This document shows, in pieces, positions 17,062 to 25,188 of a DNA stretch of 64,000 nucleotides; position 1 is the stretch's first letter; every line of letters begins with the position of its first letter. The notes below the pieces were generated by a model. That model ran no database searches. It was not told the DNA's origin and saw only the letters and a program-made list of their open reading frames with translations. Location: the NCBI GenBank assembly GCA_963664635.1, contig OY761542.1:1364001-1428000 (forward strand), read 5' to 3'. A program made the position numbers and the translations under genes. This stretch comes from VXNE01 sp963664635. GTDB lineage: Bacteria; Pseudomonadota; Gammaproteobacteria; Pseudomonadales; Azotimanducaceae.

Positions 17062-17493
17062 ATGAAGATCATCTCGATAGTTGCTGTTTGGTGTTTCGGG
17101 TTGGCCGCACTCGGGGCGGAGAACGAAACGGCCTTTGATATCGCGCCAGACTTGCGCGAGTTGGAGCGAGTCAACCCGCACGGGCACCGAGTCCTCCGTG
17201 ACGGCACATACGACACGATGGACCAGGACGCGAAGATCGCGTTCGTTGCTAAACTCGCCGTGGACGCTAGCGTCGGAGACCCGTTGGTTGCAGGCGTTGC
17301 TGCCGGGGTGATTGACAAGTTTCAAAGCGCTCGAGATTCTATGCCGGAGGGCGCGGCTAGACAGGTTTTCGACGAGAGCGTCGACCGTGCCATGTTGGAA
17401 TTGATAGGCGCGCTAGACGTCGCGCTAGACGCCGTGTTCCAGGGTGGCGAGTCCCCTCCGCTACGCAAGACGGTCAACGAGGAGTCCCACTGA
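17062..17493 (+). CDS. Small secreted protein (element cargo)
   Basis: I do not recognise this 143-residue protein. It has a clear signal peptide (MKIISIVAVWCFGLAALGAE) and an acidic mature region with a helical pattern (KIAFVAKLAVDASVGDPLVA, then VDRAMLELIGALDVALDAVF). It has no cysteine after the signal peptide, unlike its upstream partner. A purine-rich ribosome site (GGAGAAAAGGGG) precedes the ATG. The two genes are probably co-transcribed and may act together outside the cytoplasm. A toxin/immunity role would be speculation. Confidence 0.65.
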   Translation: MKIISIVAVWCFGLAALGAENETAFDIAPDLRELERVNPHGHRVLRDGTYDTMDQDAKIAFVAKLAVDASVGDPLVAGVAAGVIDKFQSARDSMPEGAARQVFDESVDRAMLELIGALDVALDAVFQGGESPPLRKTVNEESH

Positions 17494-17569
17494 CGCGCAA
17501 CGGAGTTTCGGGAGCGTGCTCTTCCTCAAATTGCACGCTCCCGGCCCTTCAGCGCCTAGCTTAGTACCC

Positions 17570-17730
17570 CACCGCAGCTGGGTGTTTCCCCGCGATCCGC
17601 GGTTCGCCGCCAAGGCCGGACCGATACTCGATCTCTACTAGGGCCGTTGGCAGGGCGAGCCGCTCTCCGACCGGGACTTCGAGTTCTGCGCCGACGATAA
17701 GCCCAGCATCCAGGCGCCGACGGAACACCC
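17570..17730 (+). pseudogene. IS630-type transposase fragment
   Basis: One frame reads SWVFPRDPRFAAKAGPILDLY, a stop (TAG at 17639-17641), then GRWQGEPLSDRDFEF and ADDKPSIQAP. This is the segment around the second catalytic aspartate region of IS630-like transposases (usual form ISADEKPSIQAR). The internal stop and short length show it is a dead remnant. Confidence 0.65.
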
Positions 17731-17744
17731 GCCGGGGGGCGCCC

Positions 17745-17898
17745 GACACCGAGCTCGCCCAGGCGAGCCCCGACCGGATCCGCCTGACGCTGCTGCGCAT
17801 CGGCGCCGTGGTGATACGCAACACGCGTCGCATCCGCTTCCTGCTGAGCAGGTCCTGTCCGTACCAGGAGCTGTTCCGTACGGTCGCCTGGGCGCCTC
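17745..17898 (+). pseudogene. IS1380-type transposase, C-terminal fragment
   Basis: The frame reads DTELAQASPDRIRLTLLRIG, AVVIRNTRRIRFLLS and PYQELFRTVA. This matches the C-terminal end typical of IS1380-family transposases (LLRIGAVVxRNTRRIRFLLS). Only about 50 residues remain. Confidence 0.6.
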
Positions 17899-18021
17899 GA
17901 CGCCTCCTGACCCCGCCCGAGTGCTGTCCCGGCACGCTGACCAACAACGGGCGTACGGGGTGGTGACTCCGCGTATCACCAGACAGCACCTGATCCGCCT
18001 CGAGATACCTCAATCCCGAGA

Positions 18022-18094
18022 ACACACACCTAATCGGTAGCCCGCGCCCGAACTACGCTATCGTCTTCGGGCACTCATGAAATGTCCGGGCTAG
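18022..18094 (+). repeat. 73 bp repeat, right copy
   Basis: Direct repeat of 16119-16191 (see that entry), here following the IS1380-type fragment and ending ATGAAATGTCCGGGCTAG. Confidence 0.7.
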
Positions 18095-18149
18095 AAGGGC
18101 CTGACGCGGGAGTCTCCGACTCTCTTTGCCCGAGGGGGGAGTGGAGCAT

Positions 18150-18308
18150 CTAAACGGCCACGCTGATGACGAGCACGAGCCCAATAGCCCCTAGGATGGC
18201 GGCTGCGACACGGAACCTTCGACTCATGATCGCTGAAGCAACTTTGTCTGGATCGCGATCGGCACGGTACAGCTTCCCCATAAGTTCAGCCAAGGCTCGT
18301 TCTATCAT
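18150..18308 (-). CDS. Small tail-anchored membrane protein (52 aa)
   Basis: This short minus-strand frame starts at ATG 18308 and ends at TAG 18150. It has an amphipathic charged N-terminus (ALAELMGKLYRADRDPDK) and a single C-terminal membrane helix (VAAAILGAIGLVLVISVAV). The layout, helix plus terminal anchor, is that of a real small membrane protein, but no strong ribosome site is visible and no homologue is known to me. It lies 105 bases downstream of another minus-strand frame within the element. Confidence 0.4.
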   Translation of the reverse strand: MIERALAELMGKLYRADRDPDKVASAIMSRRFRVAAAILGAIGLVLVISVAV

Positions 18309-18413
18309 CGGTTCGTCTCACGCTTGGAGCATATGCGCGTACGATGCTATCACTCTTGGTGGGTGCAAGTGCCTCCAAATGTCTCGGCGGGTGTAGCAGT
18401 GCCCCCGCGTTTG

Positions 18414-18608
18414 TCAATTTCGATTCGAGAGTTGCGCGCTGTTGGAGCGTGTCAGACTAGCTCGGTAATGCGCGACTGTCTGGATTTCGTTGGCGACGGT
18501 GCCTAAGACCTCATTGAAGGAATGGTTCTGGTGGACGTTCACCTGACGTTCGACCGCGACGATTCGCAGGAAAGCTTCAGCGGCGTCCTGAAGGATCGAC
18601 GTTGCCAA
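18414..18608 (-). pseudogene. Hypothetical protein, probably partial
   Basis: The minus-strand frame reads LATSILQDAAEAFLRIVAVE from a TTG at 18608. It is open back to about 18716, where the upstream residues (SLLHRLTLPKLLLKEAHRAL, then QRPGPYSHG) look like part of the same protein but have no standard start codon. It continues NVHQNHSFNEVLGTVANEI and stops at 18414. I do not know the family. The missing start suggests that its 5' end was lost near the right end of the element. Confidence 0.35.
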
Positions 18609-18887
18609 GCCATGGGAGTACGGTCCGGGGCGCTGGAGGGCCCGGTGAGCCTCCTTGAGCAGGAGTTTCGGAAGCGTCAGGCGGTGTAGCAGCGATGCCC
18701 TAGGGGCGGCGGTTGGGGCTCACGAACTCACGTCACACTGGCAGGTGCGGCGAGCGATACGAATGGTCGATGAGTAGCAAGCGTCCCCGACGTCGCATGG
18801 AAGAACAGTCTGTCGCAGGCTTGACGGGATACCGGATAGCGTCCCGACCAAGCAGATGCCCAAACTTCCATTTTTTCTCCATTCTCA

Positions 18888-18908
18888 TGCCACCAAATCC
18901 GGAACGGC
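18888..18908 (-). repeat. Terminal inverted repeat, right
   Basis: Ends ATCCGGAACGGC; reverse complement of the left terminus at 14759-14780 with two mismatches in 21. Confidence 0.8.
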
Positions 18909-18910
18909 TA

Positions 18911-19722
18911 TCCGGGAGACACAGGAGCGCGGACAGGTCCGTTTCTGGACGCTCTTCGCGGAGATCTGGGAAGTGCTCAAGAACGCGTCGTTCCGGGCGG
19001 TGTTCTTCGGGCTGTTGCTGGGCTCCCTGGTGGGTGGCGTCGAGTCGGCCTTCAGCCCCTTCATGGGCGTCCACTTCTGGGGGCTCCGCACGGAGGAGTT
19101 GTTCTACCTGGCATTCGTGGGTCTCTTCTCTTTCCCGGTGGCGTTCGTGCTCATACCGGCCCTGACGCGGCTGCTCGACAAGCGCATGGCGGTGATGCTG
19201 CCGCTCGCGTCCTGGATCACCGCGGTCAACCTGCCGATCTGCCTGCGCCTCGCGGACGTACCGTGGTTCCCGGAAAACGGATCTCCGTGGATCCTCGGGA
19301 TCTTTCTTGCCGCATCGACGGTCGGAGCGCTCTGCGCGCCCATCATCGGGGCGAGCGCGAACTCCATGCTCGCGGACGTCGCCGACGAGCACGAACTCGA
19401 CACCGGCATCCGGCGCGAGGGCGTCCTGTACTCCGTGCGGGCGTTCTCGGCCAAGGCGACGGCCGCCTTCGGCACGGTCTTCGGCGGCATCCTTCTGAGC
19501 GTGATCGACTTCCCGGAGTACGCCACGCGCGGCGAAGTGCCGGCGGAAACCATCTGGAACCTCGGTCTCATCGCCGGCCCCGCGACCTCGATCTTCTCGC
19601 TGCTCGCCCTCGGCTTCTATCTGCGCTACCGCATCGACCATCGGCGCCACGCCGAGATCGTGGCTGCGCTGCAAGCCCGCCGCGCCGCGGCCGCGCCGGC
19701 ACTTGCGGGGGACGCCAGCTAG
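18911..19722 (+). pseudogene. GPH-type MFS transporter, C-terminal half (gene split by insertion)
   Basis: This encodes the last six helices of the transporter whose first half ends at 14755. It starts with the duplicated RET codons, then QERGQVRFWTLFAEIWEVLK, then FFGLLLGSLVGGVESAFS. The family signature NSMLADVADEHELDTG and GIRREGVLYSVRAF are intact. An ATG at 18856 gives an open frame into this half, but its first 18 residues come from the inserted element. Both halves are otherwise undamaged, so the insertion looks recent. Confidence 0.9.
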
Positions 19723-19759
19723 GTATAGCGTCCTTTCTTTTTTGACGGGTGCGGACAGG

Positions 19760-20728
19760 ATGGAAGTCGGGGACTGGAAATCGACGCCGGAACTGGGGCC
19801 GCTGTATCGCGAGATTCGCTCGCTGGGCCTTGAGCAGAACATCGCGGAACTCGACGCGTTCGGGTTCACGATCCTCGAGCCGGGCAAGGCGGCGCCCGTC
19901 GCCTGGGTCGAGAAGCTGCGCGACACCGTGCTCGCGGTAGCGGAACGCCGGACCGGCGTGAAGCACGACCCGGCGACGGGCGCGCACGGCCACCTCGACG
20001 TGCAGCCGCCGTTCCGGCACCAGTACATCCTCTACTACCTGCTGCTGGAGGATCAGATCTTCCAGCAGGCGATCTGCAATCCGTACCTGCTGGCGCTGCA
20101 GACTTACATGCTGGGCTTCGATTGCAGGCTCTCGAGCTGCACGTCGTTCGTGAAGTGGCGCGACGAGGAGGGCTACGGCCCGACCCTCGGCCTGCATGCG
20201 GACACGCCGGTCATGCATCCGCTCCCGGTCGGCAAGGACACGCACACCGCCAACAGCGCCTTCCTGCTGACCGACTACACGCTGGAGAACGGCGCCCTCG
20301 CCATGGTGCCGGGCAGTCACCGCTACGCGCGCCAGCCGCGCCCGGGCGAGGGCGCGGACGCGGCGATCCCGGTCGAAGCCCCGATGGGCTCGCTGGTGGT
20401 CTGGAACGGCAACATGTGGCACGGCGGCTTTCCGCGCACCACCGACGGCCTGCGGCTCGTGCTCACGATGTATTTCAACCGCTCCTACCTGTATCCGCAG
20501 GAGGACTATCGGCGCACGGTCACGCAGGAGATCCTGGACGCGAACCCGAAACGCCTGGCCATGCTCCTCGGGATTGCGAACCCGAACATGTGGGACAGCG
20601 CTGCCGGTCCGGACTTTCGGGGCGCCGCGGCCATCGCGCATGAGGCATACCAGGAGGCGGGCCTGCAGATGCCGGGAGGCGGCATCACGGCGGTCGCTCC
20701 CGACGAGACGGACCTCGCCGCCGGGTAG
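19760..20728 (+). CDS. Phytanoyl-CoA dioxygenase (PhyH) family protein
   Basis: This 322-residue Fe(II)/2-oxoglutarate dioxygenase-like protein has ligands H146-x-D148 (LHADTP) and a distal H221 (MWHGGFPRT). The opening MEVGDWKST and NIAELDAFGFTILEPGKA match the PhyH at 5.83 kb, so the two are paralogues. The ATG at 19760 was chosen because it aligns with that start; an ATG at 19703 would add 19 unrelated residues. It heads an operon-like run to 27.3 kb: the thioesterase starts 6 bases after its stop. Confidence 0.93.
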   Translation: MEVGDWKSTPELGPLYREIRSLGLEQNIAELDAFGFTILEPGKAAPVAWVEKLRDTVLAVAERRTGVKHDPATGAHGHLDVQPPFRHQYILYYLLLEDQIFQQAICNPYLLALQTYMLGFDCRLSSCTSFVKWRDEEGYGPTLGLHADTPVMHPLPVGKDTHTANSAFLLTDYTLENGALAMVPGSHRYARQPRPGEGADAAIPVEAPMGSLVVWNGNMWHGGFPRTTDGLRLVLTMYFNRSYLYPQEDYRRTVTQEILDANPKRLAMLLGIANPNMWDSAAGPDFRGAAAIAHEAYQEAGLQMPGGGITAVAPDETDLAAG

Positions 20729-20734
20729 GAGGCG

Positions 20735-21595
20735 GTGTCGAAACGCGGACCGCCGGGGTCCTTCGCGGCGCTCATGGACCTCGAGGCGGGGGACGACGGC
20801 CGCTTCGTGGCCCCCGCCGCCCCGGAACGGAGCGGCACGATGTACGGGGGCCAGTTCCTGGCACAGGGCCTTGGCGCGGCGCAGCGGACCGTGGACGAGG
20901 ATCGGTTCGTCCATTCCCTGCACGCCTGTTTCCTGCGCACCGGAGACGTGGCGCTGCCGGTCGAACTCGACGTCGAGCGGGTGCGTGACGGACGGTCGTT
21001 CAGTTCCCGCGCCGTCACGGCGCGGCAGCGCGGCCGGGAACTCTTCCGCATGACGGTGTCGTTCCACGTGCCGGAGCCGGGCGTGGCCTTCGCGGCGCCG
21101 GCGATGCCCAGGGTGCCGCCGCCGGAGAGGGTCTCGCTGACCTACAACGCCTTCAGCCGCGCCAACGGCGAGGAGGAGGACTGGGACGGCGAGGCGCGCC
21201 CGATGGACCTGCGGTACGTCAACCCCCCGACGGCCCCGCCCGGCGAACCGGTAGTGGAGGACCAGCGCCTGTGGATGCGCGTCACGGACGCACTGCCGGA
21301 CGATCCGTGCCTGCACGCGGCGGGCCTCGCCTACCTCTCCGACAGCACGCTGATCGACCACGCCGTGCTCCGTCACGGCCGCCGCTGGCAGGACCCGAGG
21401 CTGGTCGGTACGAGTCTCGATCACGCGATGTGGTTTCATGGGGCGGCGCGGGCGGACGAGTGGCTGCTGTTCGACCAGACGGTCGAGGCGACGGGCGGCG
21501 CTCGCGGTCTCACGACGGGTCGCGTGTTCGACGGGGGCGGCAAGCTGGTCGCGACGTGCATGCAGGAGGGTCTGATTCGATGGACGGGCGAGTGA
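20735..21595 (+). CDS. Acyl-CoA thioesterase (TesB-like)
   Basis: This 286-residue double-hotdog thioesterase hydrolyses acyl-CoA to free acid and CoA in the cytosol. It shows the N-terminal hotdog TMYGGQFLAQGLGAAQRTV, the VHSLHACFLRTGD helix, and a C-terminal hotdog with HAMWFHGAARADEWLLFDQT that ends with a DGGGKLVATCMQEGLIR strand, as in TesB-like enzymes. The GTG start has GGAGG directly upstream. It overlaps the DUF1800 gene by 16 bases and follows PhyH by 6, which suggests that CoA thioesters are involved in this pathway. Confidence 0.9.
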   Translation: MSKRGPPGSFAALMDLEAGDDGRFVAPAAPERSGTMYGGQFLAQGLGAAQRTVDEDRFVHSLHACFLRTGDVALPVELDVERVRDGRSFSSRAVTARQRGRELFRMTVSFHVPEPGVAFAAPAMPRVPPPERVSLTYNAFSRANGEEEDWDGEARPMDLRYVNPPTAPPGEPVVEDQRLWMRVTDALPDDPCLHAAGLAYLSDSTLIDHAVLRHGRRWQDPRLVGTSLDHAMWFHGAARADEWLLFDQTVEATGGARGLTTGRVFDGGGKLVATCMQEGLIRWTGE

Positions 21596-23442
21596 GTGAT
21601 CGGTTCGCATCGGTGATCGCTGCTTTTGGCCTGACCGTCGCGGGCCTGACCGTCGCGGGCCTGACCGTGGCGCTGCCCGCCTGGGCGAACGGCGCCGCCG
21701 GGGCGGGCGACCTGACCCCGCTTCCCGCCGCAGCGTGGCACGAGGGTCACGCGGCCCACCTGCTCGAGCGCGCCGGATTCGGGGGCACGCCCGAAGAGGT
21801 CGAGCGGCTGGCGGCCCTCGGGCTCGAGGGCGCCGTGCGCCGCCTGGTGTACTTCGACGGCGTGCCCGACGAGGCCGTCATGCCCGAGTTCGATCATTCG
21901 GGGGTTTTCGATCCCGGTCTCGACCCGTTCCCGCCGAGCCGGCCGGCTACGACGGAGGCCGCGAAGGCGAACGGCGAAGCGCTGGGCATCAAAGTGAAAC
22001 CCGGCGGCAACCGGCCGATCCAGCCCGTCGTCAACGCCTTCTTCTACTGGCTGCGCGCGAGCCGCCTGGAGACGGATCGCGTCGCGCAGTGGTGGGCGGG
22101 CCGAATGCTCGCGACGCCGCGGCCGCTGCGGGAAAAGGCGGCGCTGTTCTGGCACGGCCACTTCGCCACGAACGAGGACAAGGTCCGCGACTACCGGAAG
22201 ATGCTCAGGCAGGTCGAACTGTTCCAGGAGCATGGACTCGGCGACTTCCACGCGCTGCTGGTCGCCGTCGCGAAGGACCCGGCGATGCTCGCCTTCCTCG
22301 ACGCCGGCATCAACGTGAAGGGCTCGCCCAACGAGAACTTCGCACGCGAGATCATGGAACTGTTCACCATGGGCCCCGGCAACTACACGGAGACGGACAT
22401 CCGGGAAGGGGCGCGGGCCTTCACCGGCTGGAACTTCCGCGGGACGGAGTTCGCGTTCAACGCGGAGGACCACGACGAGGGCGAGAAGTCGTTCCTCGGG
22501 CGCACGGGCGCGCTCGACGGCGAGGACGTGATCGCGGTGATCATGGAACAGGACGCGACGGCCCGCTTCGTCGCGGCCAGGCTCTATCGCTACTTCGTGC
22601 GCGACGAACTCGATCCAGGCCTGGCGGACGCCCTGGGGACGCGGCTGCGGGAGCTCGACTTCGAGATCGCCCCGTTCCTGGCCATGCTGTTCTCGAGCCG
22701 GGACTTCTACAGCCCGGCGTCCGTGGCGACGCGGATCAAGGGCCCGGTGGAACTGGTGGTCTCGACCTACCGCAAGCTGGGGCTCGCGGAGTTGCCGGGC
22801 GTGCCCGACTTCAACGTGGTCACGGGGGTCCTGGGTCAGCACCTGCTGCATCCGCCGACGGTCGCCGGCTGGTCCCACGGCCGGAGCTGGGTGACGCCGG
22901 GCCTCCTGTTCGAGCGCGGCAACTTCGTGCTCGACGTGGTGTTCCCGGACATCGCCTTCGTCCCGCCGGACCGCTACCCGGCGTATGGCCAGCAGATACT
23001 CGCGGTCCACGAGCGGCTGCGCTCCGGGATGGACATCACGGCGGCCACCATGCCCGCCGGCGTGGACACGGGAGAAGACGCGATGGCGGCGTCGAACCTC
23101 CTGGCCGACCGCGACGAGGCGTTCAACACCCGCTACGGCAGTTACCGCGGCTGGCAGATGGCGATCGAGCGGGTGAAGCCGATTCCGCGCCATACCGCAC
23201 GGCTCGACTTGGCCGGAATGGTGCGGGGCGCCGGGCTCGCGACGCCCCGCGAGGTCGTCGACTATCTCGCGGGCCGGTTCCTGTCCGTGCCGCTGGACGA
23301 AGGGACCGCCGCGGGCCTCGCGGACCTCCTGTCCGGCGAACTCGGCACGGACGATGTGGAAACGGCGGCGACCTGGCTGGAGGACCCCTTGCGGGTCCTG
23401 CTGCACGCGCTGCTCAGCCTGCCGGAATATCAACTCGGGTGA
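21580..23442 (+). CDS. DUF1800 family secreted protein
   Basis: This 620-residue exported protein belongs to the DUF1800 family, whose biochemical role is unknown and which is almost always paired with DUF1501. Features: a signal peptide in which a five-residue unit is repeated (GLTVAGLTVAGLTVA), the LLERAGFGGTPEEVERL motif, REKAALFWHGHFATN, and SPNENFAREIMELFTMGPGN followed by GARAFTGWNF. The ATG at 21580 has AGGAGGG nine bases upstream and overlaps the thioesterase; a GTG at 21592 is an alternative. It overlaps the DUF1501 gene by 4 bases. Confidence 0.9.
   Translation: MDGRVSDRFASVIAAFGLTVAGLTVAGLTVALPAWANGAAGAGDLTPLPAAAWHEGHAAHLLERAGFGGTPEEVERLAALGLEGAVRRLVYFDGVPDEAVMPEFDHSGVFDPGLDPFPPSRPATTEAAKANGEALGIKVKPGGNRPIQPVVNAFFYWLRASRLETDRVAQWWAGRMLATPRPLREKAALFWHGHFATNEDKVRDYRKMLRQVELFQEHGLGDFHALLVAVAKDPAMLAFLDAGINVKGSPNENFAREIMELFTMGPGNYTETDIREGARAFTGWNFRGTEFAFNAEDHDEGEKSFLGRTGALDGEDVIAVIMEQDATARFVAARLYRYFVRDELDPGLADALGTRLRELDFEIAPFLAMLFSSRDFYSPASVATRIKGPVELVVSTYRKLGLAELPGVPDFNVVTGVLGQHLLHPPTVAGWSHGRSWVTPGLLFERGNFVLDVVFPDIAFVPPDRYPAYGQQILAVHERLRSGMDITAATMPAGVDTGEDAMAASNLLADRDEAFNTRYGSYRGWQMAIERVKPIPRHTARLDLAGMVRGAGLATPREVVDYLAGRFLSVPLDEGTAAGLADLLSGELGTDDVETAATWLEDPLRVLLHALLSLPEYQLG
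21630..21676 (+). repeat. Three-copy 15 bp repeat in a signal peptide
   Basis: Three near-identical copies of GGCCTGACCGTCGCG encode GLTVA three times in the hydrophobic core of the DUF1800 signal peptide. Slippage here would lengthen or shorten the leader without shifting frame. Confidence 0.85.
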
Positions 23443-24662
23443 ACACGGTGAAAGAAGCAGGACGGGCGGACATCAGCCGCCGGCGACTGATGCAGGGAAT
23501 CGGGGTCGGAGGACTCGCGGCCCTGGCGCCGTCCTGGCTGCACGCTGCCGACACGCTCGCACGGGACGACGGCCGGATTCTCGTCGTCTTCGAACTGTCC
23601 GGCGGCAACGACGGGCTGAACACGGTGGTGCCGCACGGGGACGACGCGTATTACCGGCACCGTCCGACGATCGGCATCCGCCGGGAGGACCTCCTCGCAC
23701 TCGACGACCACTACGGGTTCAACCCCGGCATGCTGGGCTTCGAGCGGCTCTGGCGCAGCGGCGACCTCGCGATCGTCCACGGCTGCGGCTACGACAACCC
23801 GTCGTACTCGCACTTCACGTCGATGGCCTACTGGCATACGGGTGTCCCCAACGGCGGCGACGAGTTCGGCTGGGTCGGGCGACTGGCCGACGCGCTCGAT
23901 CCCGGCGGAGCGCCCAACTTCCTGATCAACGTGGCGTCTTCGCAGTCGCTGGCGGTGAAGAGCCGACTGCACGCCCCCGTCGTGTTCGACGATCCGGAGC
24001 GGTTTCGGCGGAAGGCCTTCGCATCGACCCGCGCGGCGATCGACGGGCTGCCCGAGCCGGGAGACGGCGGCAATGCGGCGCGCGCGTACCTCCGCGACGT
24101 GGCCCGCAGCGCGCGCGAAGGGGCGAAACTCGTGCGCGCGGCCTGGTCGAGATACCGCTCGCCGGTGGACTACGGCATCGCGCCCCTGGACCTGCAGAAA
24201 GTGGCCGCCTGCATCGACGGCGGCCTGCCGACGCGGCTCTACTACGTTTCCTTCCGCAACAACTCCTTCGACACGCACGTCCAGCAGCCGGCGCTCCATC
24301 AACGGCTGCTCTCCTACGCGTGCGACGCGATCCACGGCTTCGTCCGGGACATGGAGCGGCTCGGCCACGGCGACCGGGTGGCGGTGATGGTCTTCTCGGA
24401 GTTCGGCCGCCGGGTGCCGGAGAACTCGAACCTCGGCACCGACCACGGCGCGGCCAACCTGATGTTCCTCGCGGGCAAACCGGTACGGGGCGGGCACTAT
24501 GGGGTGGCGCCGAGCCTGACGGACCTTGAGGAGGGCGACAACCTGCGCGCCTCGGTGGACTTCCGCCGGGTCTATGCGACGGCCATCGACGGGTGGCTGC
24601 GGAGCGGGCGCGCCGAGACGGTGCTGAAGGGCCGCTTCGAACCGTTGCCGGTCTTTTCGTAA
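23439..24662 (+). CDS. DUF1501 family protein with Tat signal
   Basis: This 407-residue protein is predicted to be exported folded through the Tat system (SRRRLMQGIGVGGLAALAPS). It is the usual partner of DUF1800 and belongs to the alkaline-phosphatase/sulfatase-like superfamily. Visible motifs: RILVVFELSGGNDGLNTVVP near the mature N-terminus, DNPSYSHFTSMAYWHTG, FDTHVQQPALHQRLL, and EFGRRVPEN followed by GTDHGAANLM, which supply candidate metal ligands. The start is GTG overlapping the upstream stop (GTGA); a second GTG lies three codons in. Confidence 0.9.
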   Translation: MNTVKEAGRADISRRRLMQGIGVGGLAALAPSWLHAADTLARDDGRILVVFELSGGNDGLNTVVPHGDDAYYRHRPTIGIRREDLLALDDHYGFNPGMLGFERLWRSGDLAIVHGCGYDNPSYSHFTSMAYWHTGVPNGGDEFGWVGRLADALDPGGAPNFLINVASSQSLAVKSRLHAPVVFDDPERFRRKAFASTRAAIDGLPEPGDGGNAARAYLRDVARSAREGAKLVRAAWSRYRSPVDYGIAPLDLQKVAACIDGGLPTRLYYVSFRNNSFDTHVQQPALHQRLLSYACDAIHGFVRDMERLGHGDRVAVMVFSEFGRRVPENSNLGTDHGAANLMFLAGKPVRGGHYGVAPSLTDLEEGDNLRASVDFRRVYATAIDGWLRSGRAETVLKGRFEPLPVFS

Positions 24663-24689
24663 AGCGCCCACAGCCCGCAGGAGGCCGCC

Positions 24690-25166
24690 ATGAGCGACGC
24701 AGCCATCTCGTTCGACCACGTCCACGTCATCAGCGAGGACCCGCACGCGGCCGCGCGCTGGTACGAGGAGATCCTCGGCGGCACGATCAGGGGGGACTAC
24801 GTCCTGCGGGACGCACCGCAGATCAACGTGATCGTGGGCGGCGTGTCGGTCCTGATCCGGGGCCGGCGTCCCGGCGAAGAGCCCGGGGAGCCGCGCGCCA
24901 TGCGTCACTTCGAGGACTACTCGAGCCACGACGAATGGGGCACGGACCACTTCGGCTTCCGCTACCAGGGGGACCTGGCCGCGTTCTGCGAGGAGATTCG
25001 GGCCAAGGGCGCAACGTTCTCCGTGGAGCCCTGGGAGTTCGGGCCGGGCGCGCTGATCTGCTACCTCGAGGCGCCGGACGGCGTGAGCATCGAGCTGGTG
25101 CAGGCGCGACCTGGCGGTCGCGTTGGGAGTTTCGCGGTGCGAAACTCCGACGCCGCAAGCTCGTAG
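24690..25166 (+). CDS. VOC-family (glyoxalase/dioxygenase fold) protein
   Basis: This 158-residue protein has two beta-alpha-beta-beta-beta modules of the vicinal oxygen chelate fold. Candidate metal ligands are the first His in ISFDHVHVISEDP, the His in GTDHFGFRY and the Glu in GVSIELVQARP. Members are metal-dependent lyases, isomerases or resistance proteins; the substrate here is unknown. The last 17 residues (GGRVGSFAVRNSDAASS) are encoded by a hairpin-forming repeat, so the ancestral gene may have ended earlier. Confidence 0.85.
   Translation: MSDAAISFDHVHVISEDPHAAARWYEEILGGTIRGDYVLRDAPQINVIVGGVSVLIRGRRPGEEPGEPRAMRHFEDYSSHDEWGTDHFGFRYQGDLAAFCEEIRAKGATFSVEPWEFGPGALICYLEAPDGVSIELVQARPGGRVGSFAVRNSDAASS
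25100..25160. repeat. Palindromic repeat-like hairpin at the end of the VOC gene
   Basis: GGAGTTTCG and CGAAACTCC pair around a short loop at 25128-25150. The flanks CAGGCGCG and CTGGCGG recur around the hairpin at 61.18-61.23 kb, suggesting a dispersed short repeat family. Confidence 0.45.
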
Positions 25167-25188
25167 CCCGGATACAGGAGCAAGCAGC

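Larger units (their letters stand above)
14756..18910. mobile_element. ~4.15 kb element with terminal inverted repeats inside an MFS gene
   Basis: The termini are related by inversion. GCCGTTCCGG then TTTTGATGGCA near 14760-14780 matches the reverse complement of the sequence ending at 18908 at 19 of 21 positions. A 10 bp direct repeat flanks the element. Inside are an AT-rich left end, a truncated IS3-type transposase pair, two small secreted-protein genes, fragments of IS630- and IS1380-type transposases, and two small minus-strand frames. No intact transposase that would recognise these termini is present, so it is a non-autonomous or decayed transposon. Confidence 0.8.

Noticed and set aside
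18166..18396. 76-codon plus-strand frame at the right part of the element
   Set aside because: Serine/arginine-rich composition without features; the minus strand there encodes a more plausible small membrane protein.
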